From the NCBI RefSeq assembly GCF_000204055.1, contig NW_006768786.1, forward strand, positions 1,042,873 through 1,106,872: a stretch of 64,000 bases of DNA. Reading direction: 5' to 3'. Within the stretch, counting starts at the first letter, position 1; each line of letters opens with the position of its first letter. Below are positions 10,865-22,724 of this stretch, piece after piece. A program made the translations under genes and the position numbers. The stretch comes from Melampsora larici-populina 98AG31. Lineage: Eukaryota; Basidiomycota; Pucciniomycetes; Pucciniales; Melampsoraceae. The notes beneath the pieces are model-generated. The model ran no database searches. It saw nothing but the letters and a program-made list of their open reading frames with translations, and was not told the origin of the DNA.

Positions 10865-13800
10865 ATATTTGCAATTCAAGCTCCTCTCCTCTTAATTATA
10901 TCCACGGCCTAGATGTTATGCACTCGAGCCTAGTGCCAAGCGAAGTCTTCACGCGAAACATCGTATCCTTCTCCCTGTTATCCAAGAACACACTGCACAC
11001 ATGACCCTATGCTTTACCTCCCAAAAGTCACAGTTGAAACACCAGTTTCAGCCTGACATTATCGCACTAAGTCACTTCAAGGAGCCTGAGTAGCCATGTT
11101 TTACATCGAGCTACGTGTCTGCTTGAATTTTGTCCATGCAACTTTGACCTTCATGCATCACATCCTGATCTGTGTATCTCTTGTCTCCGTGCCTTTTGTC
11201 TCGAATGAAGCTCAAGGTGGGCAGGTAAGATGTCAAACCAGTTGTAATTATGCCGCTGAGTGATAAATCTTCCAAATGATGTACATTTTTACCAGAGGCC
11301 CCTCCCCCCGTTTGGGCCTTATGTTGCTGAACTACACAGATGCCTACCCACCCGACACATCTTCACAAGACCCATGGTTTCAGACGGGTGTTCAGCGCAA
11401 CGTTTGACAGTGTCGTCCTTCCTGACTTCTATGACTGTGCTGTTGAAGGCTCAACAAAGTCTGCAAACTCGATGGTCAAAATGGACTTTATGCCCTTGAA
11501 TGACAGCCAAATGCAAGGTTTATCAGGTGAAAACCCTTTCCAGTTTGCTTGCCTTTTCTTTTTCAAACGGTGCAACAGAAAATAATGGTATGGTTATAGC
11601 CTAACTCTTCACTGAACAAAATGTGAGGAGTTGAAGGCACCAGCATAAGCGGCAGGCACACAACCTCACAAGACTTTTATAGACCCAGGGGCCAGAGGAT
11701 GTCCATTTGCTAGTGCTATATTGATTGATAAATTTCTCCGGTGAGTTGCCTGGCTCACAGGCCAAAGTTTGAGGATACTGTATAAGTCCCTCTCTTGACT
11801 ACTTGCTCAGCCAAGAGGAGCTTTAATGTCAGGTTAGCTTCTTGTATCAATATTCTTGCTGTTTGAGCTCCGCCTGTGCACATCAAACTCTTACCCACGT
11901 TTGCCAAATGAGGTTTAAAATACAAAATTATATGGCCCAGCATTTCTCCTATGTGGCCTAGGATATACACTGCAGGCTAACCAGCTTGGCTTGAGGTACA
12001 CAAGGGCCCCTCTATCCCCCTATAAAGGGTGGTCATCTAGAAATATGACTTTTCAGCTTGTGTGGAATTACACTTCATTGAATTATACACTGCTCTCTCA
12101 GATTCTTCTGGTTTTTTGCCCTTGTTATTAAGCTTTTCAGAGTTGCTGGTTTGATACAGCTGATTGGAAAAGATTAAACCAGATAGAGAGCTATGGGTAA
12201 AGCCAGGGATGAGTTTTTGTAGGAGCTCAAAAGTCATATTTTTGCATGACCATTTACAGGGCACACTGGGGTCCTGATCTGTGCCAGGACCAAAGTCTAG
12301 CCTAGGAAAATTTGACAGGCAGGGCTGAGCTTGTCCAACATCAGCTTCCAAAGATAAAGCTGGCATGGTGGTTGTCTGACATGACTCTGGGTTCAAAACC
12401 CTTTTGTGCAGGACACCCAAAGCTAATGAATAAGAAACTGGCCTAGAAACTGTGAGTTCACCCTCAACTCTAAACTCCTTGACATGTCAAGGATATTCTT
12501 GAGGTGCACACATGAATGGCTTCTCACAATTATCTTTTTGTGATTGGCCACCATCCATACGGCCACCAACTATGGCCTAGCTACATGGCTGCCATTTGAT
12601 CTGCCCAAATACTTCCTCAACAATCTAGCAACCATTGACAACACCGGCACAACAGGAGCTCTGCGCACGCTTCACACCACACCAAAAGCCCACTTACAAC
12701 ACAATATGAACCTCATTTGACCGGAGACCAGATTACAAGCTAAAATCATGAATTTCATAGCTGAATCATTGTCAAAACCCAGTTACCAACCTGTCTTCCC
12801 CATTATCCAACAGGCACAAAATTCAAACCAATGAGATCAGCAAAATATATTCTACCAGTTCCTCAAACACAAACTTGGCAAAAAAATTGATGAATTTATT
12901 TACTGTCAGTATAGCACTTGGGAATAAGGCATCCTCAAAAATGAATTAGACCATACCAGGCTTTCAGTGCCGTCTTTGTGCCACAATGCGCTCAGAATGA
13001 TTTCCTTAAAGTTGCATAGACATCAGGGCTAGTCTTTAGTGACCAGGCAAGCTCACCAGCAGAGGCTCCAGCCCCACCATTGTCAACCCAAAGTTGGGTC
13101 CTGGCCTTGGCTGGTATACAGTCCCCTCCAAGTGTTGCATATAATCACTTAATTGCCTGAACGGTACCAGGGCAAAACTGCATTTCCCTTTGAATGATCA
13201 TTTTGAATCTTTATGATCAATTGATCACAATTTTCCAATAGATTAAAACCCTTTGAGTATACACTCCTGATTGTTTTCTGATTGAACAAATTGTAACCAA
13301 GGGAAAAGAAGCCAAATTGGTTCATCTGTAGTTGGAAATGTATTTGGAAAGAAATGTAGTCTAATGTGGTACTGGGTTTTTGGTCCTGGTCAAACCCAAA
13401 CCCAATAGGTGAACCACCCTGACACCTGTCTGCAGGATGTTTCAACCACACATTGAGATATTGGGTTGGCATTCCAGGTTGGGGCATCATTGAGATGTCT
13501 CAGAGATGGGACAACCTCACTTTATCTTTTACTAAGAGTGCTTATTGGCATAATTGAATACAACACCAACTAAATAATACAACTGAAAGGACTAGTTGCC
13601 CTTAGAAAGGTGGCCATCTAGTCAAAGCGTGGTGTGGAGTTGACTTTTGGATGCATATAGGTACTTCATCCCTTGGATGCCATGGCGGTGTTGGTAGTCC
13701 AAGGACATCTTGCAAGGCTTCGCAGTGTCCGAAGGGGACACCCGGTGGACGCCTTGCAGGAGACCGTGTCAGGATGTCTAATCAACCTCTGCAAAAAAAG

Positions 13801-14000
13801 AAGACCTCAAAAGTCAACAATCTCCCTTGCTCCGACTACATGGCCGATTCTCTAAGGTGAACTACTCTCCTCTCTTTATTAACTTGTTTAGTCAGTATTT
13901 TATGCAATAAATGCCCAACGCACTTAAAAAAAAAAGAAGACCTCAAGGTATAAATATTTAAGTGACTTCGTGGTGTCAAATCCTACCCTTTCCTAGGTGT
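10865..14000. other. Long gene-free stretch
   Basis: About 3.1 kb without a protein-like frame on either strand. ORFs up to 127 codons (for example at 12037-12420, minus) have no motif and a composition expected by chance. A poly-A tract followed by GAAGACCTCAA occurs twice (about 13794 and 13926). Nothing else is seen. Confidence 0.4.
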
Positions 14001-14311
14001 TGGGACCTGTACTAGCTTATTCACGAAAGATACGACACCGGATTACCCCTCCGGCCCCGACTGGTTTACTACACTTACCTGTACTGACTGAATTGACTAC
14101 GCTGTATATGTAGTAGCAAGATTTTCTCTCAAAGACAAAAAACAATCAAGAAGATCAATGATTGTTTTTGGTAAGGACTACAGATGCAATTGCACAGAGC
14201 AACTTTATGATAGATATGAGGATGATGGCAAAAGAAACCTTATAACAAACAAGGGACTTGAAAAATACAATAATACACATGAGACTTCAAAAAGGAAGTA
14301 TTACAAAGATA

Positions 14312-15248
14312 TCACCACCAAGTATGACCACCGTCTGCTTCCAGCACAGCCTGGATACAATGTGGCATAGATTCTACCAGTGAACGAAGCTTGTCTTCTC
14401 CAATAGCTTCCCACTCATGCTTCAAAGCCAAACACATTTCCTGCACTGATTTACCTTGATGATTTTTTGAGATCGAGTGCTTCATATCATGCCATATGTT
14501 CTCTATTGGATTGAGATCAGGGCTATTTGCGGGCCAATCAAGCTTTGGAACGCCATGAGTTCCTTGCTACTCTTTGGCGACTTTGCTCGTGTGAACCGGC
14601 TCACTATCTTCCATCAATACGTGGCTTTCAGAGCTGGTGTCAGAGGCAAGGAACGGCGCAAGGCTACCTTTGTACGCTTGGGCAACAAAGTCGGTGGCAT
14701 TTTGTTTTCCCGGCTCCATAAAGACCAGATTCAGCTTCTTGGTGTTTGTGAACCCCCCCAGATCATTACAGATGAGCGACCACTCTTGAAAGTTGAAACG
14801 AGGTATCCTTTTTTGAATCGTTCTGTGGATTTGCGCCAGACTCGAATCTTCTCCGACTTTTTTCCAACCTCAAACAAAGACTCGTCTGTCCAGATGATGT
14901 CTTTCCAGTCATCGATTGTCAGATGTTGATGAGATAGTGCAAATTGAAGTTGCCTCTCAATGTGATCGTCCTTGAGGAATGGCTTAGGAGCTGGTACTCA
15001 AGAGTGGTAGCCAAGTTTTTTTAAAGCAGTCCAAGCTGCGGTGGGACTGATATCAAAGTCGAGTTTTGAGGTGATATGTCCAAGTGAAGCCCGTCGATGA
15101 TTTTTGACTACATCCTTGAGATCACGAAGGTTTTGAGTTGAAAAATTTTTCGGCCTGCCTGGGGGCTTGGTAGGTATCAAAGTGTGAGTCCTTCTATACT
15201 TCTGAATGACCATAGCAATTGTTGATCGTGGGCGCCCTAAGCGTTGCA
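14312..15248 (-). pseudogene. Tc1-like transposase, inactivated
   Basis: Read on the minus strand: a helix-turn-helix region (GRPRSTIAMVIQKYRRTH, then PPGRPKNFSTQNLRDL, then SPTAAWTALKKLGYHS), then DDWKDIIWTDESLFEV (first Asp), VMIWGGFTNTKKLNLVF, VLMEDSEPVHTS (second Asp) and SPDLNPIENIWHDMK (Glu). This is the Tc1/mariner DDE order. The frame is broken by TGA at 14998-15000, where relatives often carry Arg (GYHSR), and by TAG just before QGTHGVPKLDWP near 14570. The N-terminus is disturbed by the foldback at 15251-15448. The terminator is TGA at 14312-14314. Confidence 0.8.
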
Positions 15249-15250
15249 CC

Positions 15251-15448
15251 GCCAACATAGATGCCTCGGATTGAAAAATCCGAGGCATCATCGGATGGAA
15301 ACCCTCGGACAGGTCTTGTCCGAGGATTTGATCCGAGGTATTTTTTGACGCAAAATAATACCTCAGATCAAAACCTCGGAAAGATTTTGTCCGAGGATTT
15401 GAGTCCGATGATACCTCGGATTTTTCAATCTGAGGCATCTTTGTTGGC
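15251..15448. repeat. Multi-hairpin foldback inside the Tc1 transposase
   Basis: The two halves are inverted copies of each other. Each half also contains smaller palindromes: GATGCCTCGGAT pairs with ATCCGAGGCATC around a TGAAAA loop, and CCTCGGACA pairs with TGTCCGAGG. The outer ends GCCAACA and TGTTGGC pair. It sits where the transposase N-terminus should be and remains open in that frame. It is probably a small foldback transposon. No target duplication was identified. Confidence 0.6.
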
Positions 15449-15988
15449 TGTGTTGAGCTATCTGTGTCCCTTTGAGACCACCCTTGTGGAGACCAATTAT
15501 ATGGCCACACTCATCAGCTCTGAGATTGCGAGTCCTCATGGGGAAGAAGCCTTCATGAGTTGAAACATACAGTCATTGATGAATGTATGGAGGGATGAGG
15601 GAAAACGGGTGCGAGGGTTTGGGAGAATCAAAGCAGATCTTGTTAGTGTTCATGAAGATGGGAAGCTATAACAGAATCAGTGAAAGGTCTTCAGATTCTA
15701 ATTGATGATACTAACATGATTTACTTGATTTGAAGCAAAGGAAAAGCTTGAGGTCAAAAACTATCCTCTTGGATGCAAGGCTATAGCAGAATTTGGTGGT
15801 TCGATGAAGGTAAGTGTATTAAACCAGTCGGGGCCGGAGGGGTAATCCGGTGTCGTATCTTTTGCGAATAAGCTAGTACATGTCCCCATATGTAAGCCCA
15901 TGACTCAGTCATGGCTTTAGGCGGAGAGTCTCTCTTCCTGCTTGATCCATCATCCAGAGATGTTTCCAGTGCAATTTGTCAAGTAAAC

Positions 15989-16453
15989 ATGTTCTCAAGT
16001 CTATCTTCAACAAAGTCACAGCCATCATCAACCGATCCGCCACCACCACCAGACCGTTCACAGAGATCTGTATGTTGGAGCGCGAGGGATGCCTATTTCA
16101 CTTGTTTGCGAGGTCATCACCAGAAAGAGGTGGAATTTAAAAAAACAACCAAGTATTATTTTGTCCCTGGGGAAGAACCAAAATCGATATGCGAACGGGA
16201 AAGGAGTGAATATCATAATGATTGCGTGCATAGCTGGGTATGTGATTCACCTGAACTGACTGCCTCTCGTTTCTTAAGAAGCCCAAACTACTCATAGCTT
16301 ATCTGGATTGACGTCTTGCAATCTATGTCTCGCACCACCTTTGATTAATTGATACCGCAGGTCGAACACTTCAATCAAAGAGTCGTGAATGAGCAACGTT
16401 CTACCGCCACTCGCCTTGCCCTTCAAAACCCTAACTCGTCAGGACCCCGTTGA
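15989..16453 (+). CDS. COA6: Cytochrome c oxidase assembly factor 6
   Basis: A twin-cysteine protein of the mitochondrial intermembrane space that helps deliver copper to the Cox2 site of complex IV. Two exons (15989-16237 and 16361-16453) give 113 residues. Seen: PDRSQRSVCWSARDAYFTCL, a CX9C motif, and later CERERSEYHNDC, a CX10C motif followed by VHSW. CX9C with CX10C distinguishes COA6 from ordinary CX9C proteins. I chose the start MFSSLSSTKS; an upstream in-frame ATG at about 15911 would add 26 residues. The intron is GT-AG. The Tc1 element ends about 100 bp upstream, so the promoter is either very short or lies partly in transposon sequence. Confidence 0.88.
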
Positions 16454-17100
16454 ATCATACTTCACGAGTTTGATCAAATACTACTTACTTAAATGCATTC
16501 ACCTCGAGTCCTCTGGCGATTGGCGTCCAGCTATATGTTCATCAAGACATCGCGACCAATCCTTGAAAGCTGATCGAAATACCGGTTTTAACAGAGTCCA
16601 TCTCAGCTCAGGAATTGCTTACTTTAATCACACGCCTAACAAGAAGGCCGCTTAAAAATGTAGCAGGGCTACGATAAGACCGGCGTCAGAATCCCAATGC
16701 AAACAATGCAACAATTGGTCAAAGCCATACTTCCTTACAAAAATGGAAATTGTAGGAATCCTCTCAATGACAAAGGCTCGCGCTTGAGAGGTCTTTTTTT
16801 CAATTTTCTTAAGCTAAGTTGAGCTTCACACAGTATGCTCCCCAGATTTTCACAAACACTTTTGAGCAAATACCACGGCCAAAATCTGAGCAATCGATCC
16901 CTTGTATATATCTTTTATGGATGGACAAAAACTCCAGTTCCTACGTACTTGTCATCAAAGTGCTTGGTTTAGTTTTAACATTTGATCATTGTCCCCATCT
17001 AGTGGTACTTGCTGCTGTCTATCAGTACGTGAAGCGCGTTTTGAGGACCTACAAGAGAGATGTTGAGCACAACATAATTCCAGATGAAAGATACTCGATT
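16454..17100. other. No gene recognised
   Basis: The 3' flank of COA6 up to the GTGCAAG-rich MITE. No supported frame. Confidence 0.45.
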
Positions 17101-17101
17101 A

Positions 17102-17352
17102 GGGTGTTCAAACCTCAAAATCAATTCATGCAAGTTTTGTGCAAGTTCTGTGCAAGATATGAATAGAACTTGCACGGATCTTGCACAAAACTTGCAAGAG
17201 TCGGTCTCGCACGGTTTTTGCACGGTTTGGAACACAATAACTCGGGTTGTCAAAAAAATTACTGTGCAAGATTAGTGCAAAAAATCTTGCACGGATCTTG
17301 CACGGATCTTGCACGTCGGTCTTGCACATTTCTTGCACAGGTTTGAACACCC
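17102..17352. mobile_element. MITE with TA duplication and a GTGCAAG motif array
   Basis: A perfect 14-bp terminal inverted repeat, GGGTGTTCAAACCT, bounds 251 bp flanked by TA on each side (17100-17101 and 17353-17354), the Tc1/mariner pattern. The interior holds about ten copies of GTGCAAG or its inverse CTTGCAC in both orientations, several as CTTGCACGGAT repeats. No coding capacity. It lies about 230 bp upstream of the EB1 start codon. Confidence 0.65.
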
Positions 17353-17585
17353 TAGATGTATTGAGTTTGAGATCGGGTAAGATCGGGTATAAGGAAATCC
17401 GTTGGACCGGATGCCTAGAACCCGGCTGAATCAAGACCGAGGGTTATGTTGAGATTCAATGAACGGTCAGCTCTTGACCATTGTTATCCACCAGCAATTA
17501 CATAATCATCCTTTCATCCAATCTAATCAAATAATCGTATACTCTCGAGTCTCAACATCACCCTCAAGTCGACATCCTAACAGTC

Positions 17586-19152
17586 ATGACCAGCCGAGCG
17601 GAATTGATCGCTTGGGTTAATGACCTCCTTCAAATTTCCTACACCAAAGTAAATTGCACAACCCTTGCTCTCTTTAAACGAAGCCTTCCGATCACTGAGC
17701 CTTGATCCATCCTCTTTCTTAAACTCTCCCACTCCAAGATCGAGCAATGCGGAAGCGGTTGGTTCATCTCGCCTTTCTTTTGTCTCTTGCCTTATGTGAA
17801 CTCACCAATCTTTTCCGATCTTGACAAACCAGGTGCAGCCTACGCTCAAATCATTGACTCGATCTACCGTTAGTTATATCCCTGATCTATGCCTCTCGGG
17901 GACTCGAATGAGCTTTCAGATATCTGGATCTAATTATGTGTTTCTTATGGTGGTGATTTGACCTTCTTGAAAATAGACGATGTCCCTTTGAGCCGAGTCA
18001 AAATGAATGCAAATCAGGAGTATGAATATGTGAACAATTTCAAAGTGCTTCAAAGCGTTTTCAAGAAACATCAAATTGACAAGGTGGGCGTGCGTCTCAA
18101 GTTACCTTGATCGAAGATTGTCTGATATCATTGTTTCTGGATTTATTTCGTAGCCTATCCCAGTCACTGCTCTGATCAAATGCAAGATGCAGTAAATAAC
18201 TCTTGACTAATACTGCCTTGTGACCTACCCGAGGTGCTGAGATCACCATGATTTATGATCATCCGCTGTACAGAGACAATCTCGAATTCATGCAATGGCT
18301 CAAGAAATATTGGGATATGCATTTCCCCGGGGGAGAGTACGATGCCGTTGCTAGGCGGAGGGGGGCACCGTAAGTTATTTCAATCGCGTAAATTGCTCCA
18401 GCTACTATACTCGTGATCTGATCTATACCCACATTATTTCTCTGGACCTAGTGCCGATCCAAATCCATTGATTGCTGCTCCGCCTGCAGCATTGAGAAGT
18501 TCCACAAACGGTGGGGCTGCAAGAACCGCCGCGGCCACAAGACGAGCCCCAGTTGCTAGTGGTGGTACGACCTGCTTTGACACATCCTTCGCGACACTTA
18601 CTTTTCCATGGATTTATATTGTTTTTGCACGTATCACCTTTCACTTTTAGGGGTACGTGCTGGAAGTCGCGCAGGAGGCGCAGCGTCCGCAAGCAGAGAG
18701 GTTGAACAATTGACTGCTCAACTCGACGAGTTCAAACTGAGTCTCGAAGGTCTAGAAAAGGAGCGTGATTTCTACTTTAACAAGGTACGTGGTGACTCAC
18801 TTGTCGCACACATTGAAACAACTTGTCTTCCGTTGGTGAGGATCATATCCCTGACGCTTGTGGACACATCTTTGATAGTTACGCGATATTGAAATCTTGA
18901 TCGGAGCGAGAGCTGAGTTGAAAGACGGTACCGTGTCTGAGATCGAGATGGACAATCTCAAACAGATGCAAGCAATCTTGTATTCGACCGAAGTGAGTCT
19001 GGCAGAAACCTTTCAACATGCCTCACTGCATCAATTGCGGCTGTGTCATGGCTTTTCTCGACGAGTTACTGATATTTTTTCCACGCTTTTAGGAAGGATT
19101 TGAAGTCCCTGATGCTGAGAAGGGGCTAGTGGATGAAGAAGAAACTTTTTGA
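17586..19152 (+). CDS. BIM1: EB1/Bim1/Mal3 family microtubule plus-end tracking protein
   Basis: Binds growing microtubule tips and recruits other plus-end proteins. Ten exons splice in phase: 17586-17648, 17739-17757, 17833-17868, 17977-18083, 18154-18191, 18274-18369, 18452-18564, 18651-18784, 18879-18992 and 19093-19152. Seen: calponin-homology start AELIAWVNDLLQISYTK, then IEQCGSGAAYAQIIDSIY, VPLSRVKMNANQEYEYVNNF, KVLQSVFKKHQIDKPIPV and WLKKYWDMHFPGGEYDAVAR. A Ala/Arg/Ser linker follows, then a coiled coil/EBH region with ERDFYFNKLRDIEI. The tail is acidic and ends EEETF, the aromatic-terminal motif read by CAP-Gly domains. Exon 2 is only 19 nt. The terminator is TGA. Confidence 0.94.
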
Positions 19153-19802
19153 AAAAATCCTTGTTTTATATTCAGGCCCTATTCCGGTTTCAAGCTCAGC
19201 AGTCATCCGTGTAATAATGTTCTATCCTATTCACAACAACTCTCACTCATCATCTACCATTTAACAAACCTAGGTGATATATGAAGCTCTACAACTTGAA
19301 AATTGTCCGGTTGAAGCTCATTACATTCAGCTTCGTCTTGCAAAAGCGAGCTCGTCTTTGTGTTATATGCATATATTTTTCAAAGCTGATGAGCATCACT
19401 TTGAAATTTCTTGAAACCCACAAGACTTCAAATCCGTGGATTTTGTTACAATTCCTTGTTGCCAGTGGTTACAACCATGTTAAAGACTTAGGAGCCGTGG
19501 TTATCCAGTTGTCAACAGTATGAAGGCTCGTCTAGCGCAATGATCGTCATAATTGATGCTTGACAGACTTGCAAAGATTTTTGGCATGCGAATCAGCGCT
19601 ATATGATGATCGCCCACACCTCATTGATAAGACTGATCATGTCAACTGGAAAGACCAGATCTAGTGACTATCTCTCTACATAGAAGCAATGAAAGCTTGG
19701 ATTTTTTGCAAATCTTCACCTCAACAAAATCTTACATGTCAAGAGGCTCCACTGGCATGCAGAGGCAATTGTTCATGTCAGACTTATCAATCTGATCAAA
19801 GA
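19153..19802. other. EB1 3' flank, no gene recognised
   Basis: No protein-like frame or repeat seen. Confidence 0.45.
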
Positions 19803-20063
19803 CTAACTTTCAATTTGCTTTGGTGGGCGGTTGAAGAAATATCTTACGTATAGGGAGATACAATTGGGTAGCCAGGTCTCCTCAAAGTCACAGAATACTT
19901 GGTAAATCATATCAATGAAAGTTTGGTCCTCCATCAGTGAAATTTTCATCTCAAGCTCAAAGTTCAAAGAATCAAAACTGGACAATTCACCTAGAAGTAT
20001 GGCTAGGGCCATGTGTGCACCACAAAAAGAGCCGTCTCCACTTTGAAAAACCTTCATGATCAA
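19803..20063 (-). CDS. Unrecognised 86-codon ORF, possible exon
   Basis: The frame contains SGDGSFCGAHMALAILLGEL and later WLPNCISLYVRYFF. It has balanced, protein-like composition and stays open a little upstream of its first ATG (ending in REEFSL before that ATG). I do not recognise the family. It could be the last exon of a gene or a relic. No supporting upstream exon was found. Confidence 0.25.
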   Translation of the reverse strand: MIMKVFQSGDGSFCGAHMALAILLGELSSFDSLNFELEMKISLMEDQTFIDMIYQVFCDFEETWLPNCISLYVRYFFNRPPKQIES

Positions 20064-20584
20064 TGAAAACTCCTCCCTTTTGGTCTCTTTTGCGACGCCC
20101 TACCGTTCTTTGTATTAGACTACGCTGAAAGAGTGCTTGTGACTTAACTGGATGGCTGACAATCACCAGACTTCAGAGGCTAGATGGATTGTTCAACCAG
20201 TCGTTGGATTTACACGTGAGCGTTACTGGCTGCATGAGAGGATTACAGGGATAGGTGCCTCGATTGTTTCCTATACTCCTCACAGATTGTATAAAGTCGG
20301 CATTGACCAAGGAGTTTGGAACTTGATAATAGTAACCCGATGAAAACAAATACAACTGCAATTTATGGCCCCAATGTACGAGTTACAAAAAGCAGCAAAA
20401 GAAAGGTCGAAGTGAAAGAACTCATATTACACGTTAATTGTTTCAGGATCTATGAAGTACAAAATGATACAAAACTTGCTTGCTAAATCAATCGGAATGG
20501 AAACACAAAATTCTGAAGGATAAGAGACCTAGAGAAATTTCCGGTGAAAGTTTGAGCCGTCATGAATCCAATGAGGTTGCATGC

Positions 20585-22724
20585 TTAATGGTCACCGAAT
20601 TGCGATTCGGTGACACCCTGCGATTAAGAACGAGAGAAAGTCAGTGAGGATTATGGCATAGAATAATGAAGCACAGTGTAAGCTTACTTTTCCCATGGCA
20701 GCGGTCGAACTGACCCCGCCAGTGCAAGTCTTCAACAAGTTGTCGGCAAAGTCGGCGCCTGACCACTGTAAGGGTATTGAAAATCACAAGTCAGCGGTCT
20801 AGTGCTACGGGTGACAAAACCCTCACAAGAAATAACAAACCTTTTGATGCGTGAGCACGTCGCATCCGATATCACGTTCCTTACGTTGTATTTCCTCCAC
20901 ATAAGCTTTCATGCCTTCCTTGGCAAAGGATTTGGCAAACAGATCGGAAATGTAAGCGTTGGAGTGAAGTCCACCGAGCGTGATGAATTGCCAACACTTT
21001 CATCGAGTATGTTAGCCATAGCCACAAAACATATGATGATGCGGATACTTTGGACTCACGAAGCCCAATTTTCCAAGCTCCCAGACGTAATCTTTCATTT
21101 GTTGGGTAGACAGACCCGCAGCATCCCAGTTGAAGGAAGGGCTAAGGTTGTAGGCTAGCCATTGGTCAGGCCAAACGGATCGAACACCTTTAGCAAATTC
21201 TTTGGCTTGTTCCAGGATGGGGCTCTTAGTTTCCATCCAGAGTAAATCGGAATAAGGTGCGTAAGCAACGGCTCGATTGATCGCGCATCCGGTACCACCT
21301 TGATATCGATAAAATCCTTCTCGAGTACGCGGCATGTCCCAATCCCAAAAGATCTCAACTCCGTATTCTTTCTTTGCTAATGATTTGGCCGCTTCGTGAC
21401 TAAGCCCCATGGACCGTTTGACCCAATCAGCGATTTGACTAGGAGAGCTACCTTTCTTCTTCATAGCGCTAGATATCGCATCAGAGTACAAGACCAGATT
21501 GGCCTTCAATGTCCAATCATCTTCAATGTTTTGCAAAGCGTCACCCGATTTTCCTTGGCGTTGGGCAGTATTCATGATATCGACGAGATGGCCAATGTTG
21601 GGGTTGGTGGTACCCAAAATGTAAGCGTGATCCCGTTCATCGACATTGGTGCTAAGCAAAGTGGCGGCCTCGGCATCGGTACGACAAACAACGATGTTTT
21701 CGACGCCCATGATATCAAACTGGAGTCTGATGGCAACCAATCGATTGATGTGCTCTGAAATCGGGACTAATACTTTGCCAGCCATATGCCCACATTTTTT
21801 CGTCCCTGGTGCTTGATCTTCAATGTGGATGCCAGAAGCGCCCTTTTCGACAAACATCTTTGCTAATTTCATCACCGCAGTCAGACCACCATGACCGGTA
21901 TCGGCGTCCTACATACGAAAGGAGGGTTTCAAGCTGCTATCCAAGAGATCCGCCGCAAGGAGAAATGGAAAACTTCACATACAGCAATGATGGGACGGAG
22001 ATAGTCGGTTGGAGGTGTTTTGTTTCTTTGCTCTGGCGTCATTCTTAGACGAGCTTCTCTTTGACGACGGTCATGAAAGAGCTGAGCCATGAAGAGGTGT
22101 TCGACCTTATTTGGCACCGTATTGGAAGGATAGTCTTCAAAGATAAAATCGGACTTTAGTGTTTAATCCAAGACCTCACCATGTTTCAAAACCGAAGACT
22201 TACCAGCGAGATCAGGACCAGGCTCGTTGGTAGAGCTAGCCGTTGATGATGACTGCCACCCAGAGACATAAACTGTCTCCAAATACTTGGCCATTTGAGT
22301 CACTTGGACGGGATCCAATCTATATAAAAGTAGGTTTACAAGACTCGTCAGCTCTCAAGAAAAGCTGTTTCATGAGATGCATAGAGGGGAGACAAGGAAT
22401 TGCTTACGCTCCATAAGTGTGACTCGGAGTACCGTTTTTGAAATGGTTACTCAATATATTCCATAGCTTCTTTCCAATTTGATTGGACGTATAGTTCATG
22501 GGAAGTGTACCCCGCTTACTGACTACTTGCTCAGCAGTGTAAGGACGTACCAATCCCTTGTAACGTGGCGACTGATAATCAGAAGAGACAGAGAAATAAA
22601 GATATCATCAAGAACATGTAAAGAGGATGAAAAGAATGAGAAAGAAGACTTGACATGCCTGCCAAACTTGTTTCAAAGCTGCTACTTCAGCTTCAAAGAT
22701 TTGTTGTTCTTTGTCTACGGCCAT
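20585..22724 (-). CDS. ICL1: Isocitrate lyase
   Basis: Cleaves isocitrate to glyoxylate and succinate, the first step of the glyoxylate shunt used to grow on fatty acids or acetate. Eight exons on the minus strand: 22724-22659, 22571-22408, 22319-22204, 22134-21983, 21908-21060, 20996-20841, 20765-20688 and 20617-20585. They give 537 residues, close to other fungal ICLs. Seen: RPYTAEQVV, the substrate loop DADTGHGG, the active-site KKCGHMAGK near residue 203, [39 protein letters not shown] and the C-terminal [13 protein letters not shown]. It ends GDH, not a canonical peroxisomal PTS1. Intron 1 starts with GC (CAG then GCATGT). All other introns are GT-AG. The terminator is TAA. Confidence 0.95.

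Larger units (their letters stand above)
14001..15888. mobile_element. Tc1/mariner-type element, decayed
   Basis: Near-identical inverted repeats of about 80 bp bound the element (14001-14079 and 15809-15888). They share GATACGACACCGGATTACCC and CGGCCCCGACTGGTTTA. Between them, on the minus strand, is a Tc1-like transposase with a DDE triad. A TA follows the right end, but no TA is visible just before the left end, so the exact boundary is uncertain by a few bases. The element ends about 100 bp upstream of the COA6 start codon. A 198-bp multi-hairpin foldback lies within it. Confidence 0.75.

Noticed and set aside
12037..12420. 127-codon minus-strand ORF as a secreted or effector-type protein
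   Set aside because: No signal peptide-like start, no motif, random-looking composition, no splice context.
14001..14008. Exact TA duplication for the Tc1 element
   Set aside because: A TA follows the right end, but none directly precedes the left end, so I did not claim a target duplication.
15911..15988. Longer COA6 N-terminus starting MALGGESLF
   Set aside because: It begins only about 20 bp after the Tc1 TIR and has no family similarity. The second ATG at 15989 gives a normal-length protein.
17131..17345. CRISPR-like short repeats
   Set aside because: The GTGCAAG words are irregularly spaced, in both orientations and inside a MITE. The genome is eukaryotic.
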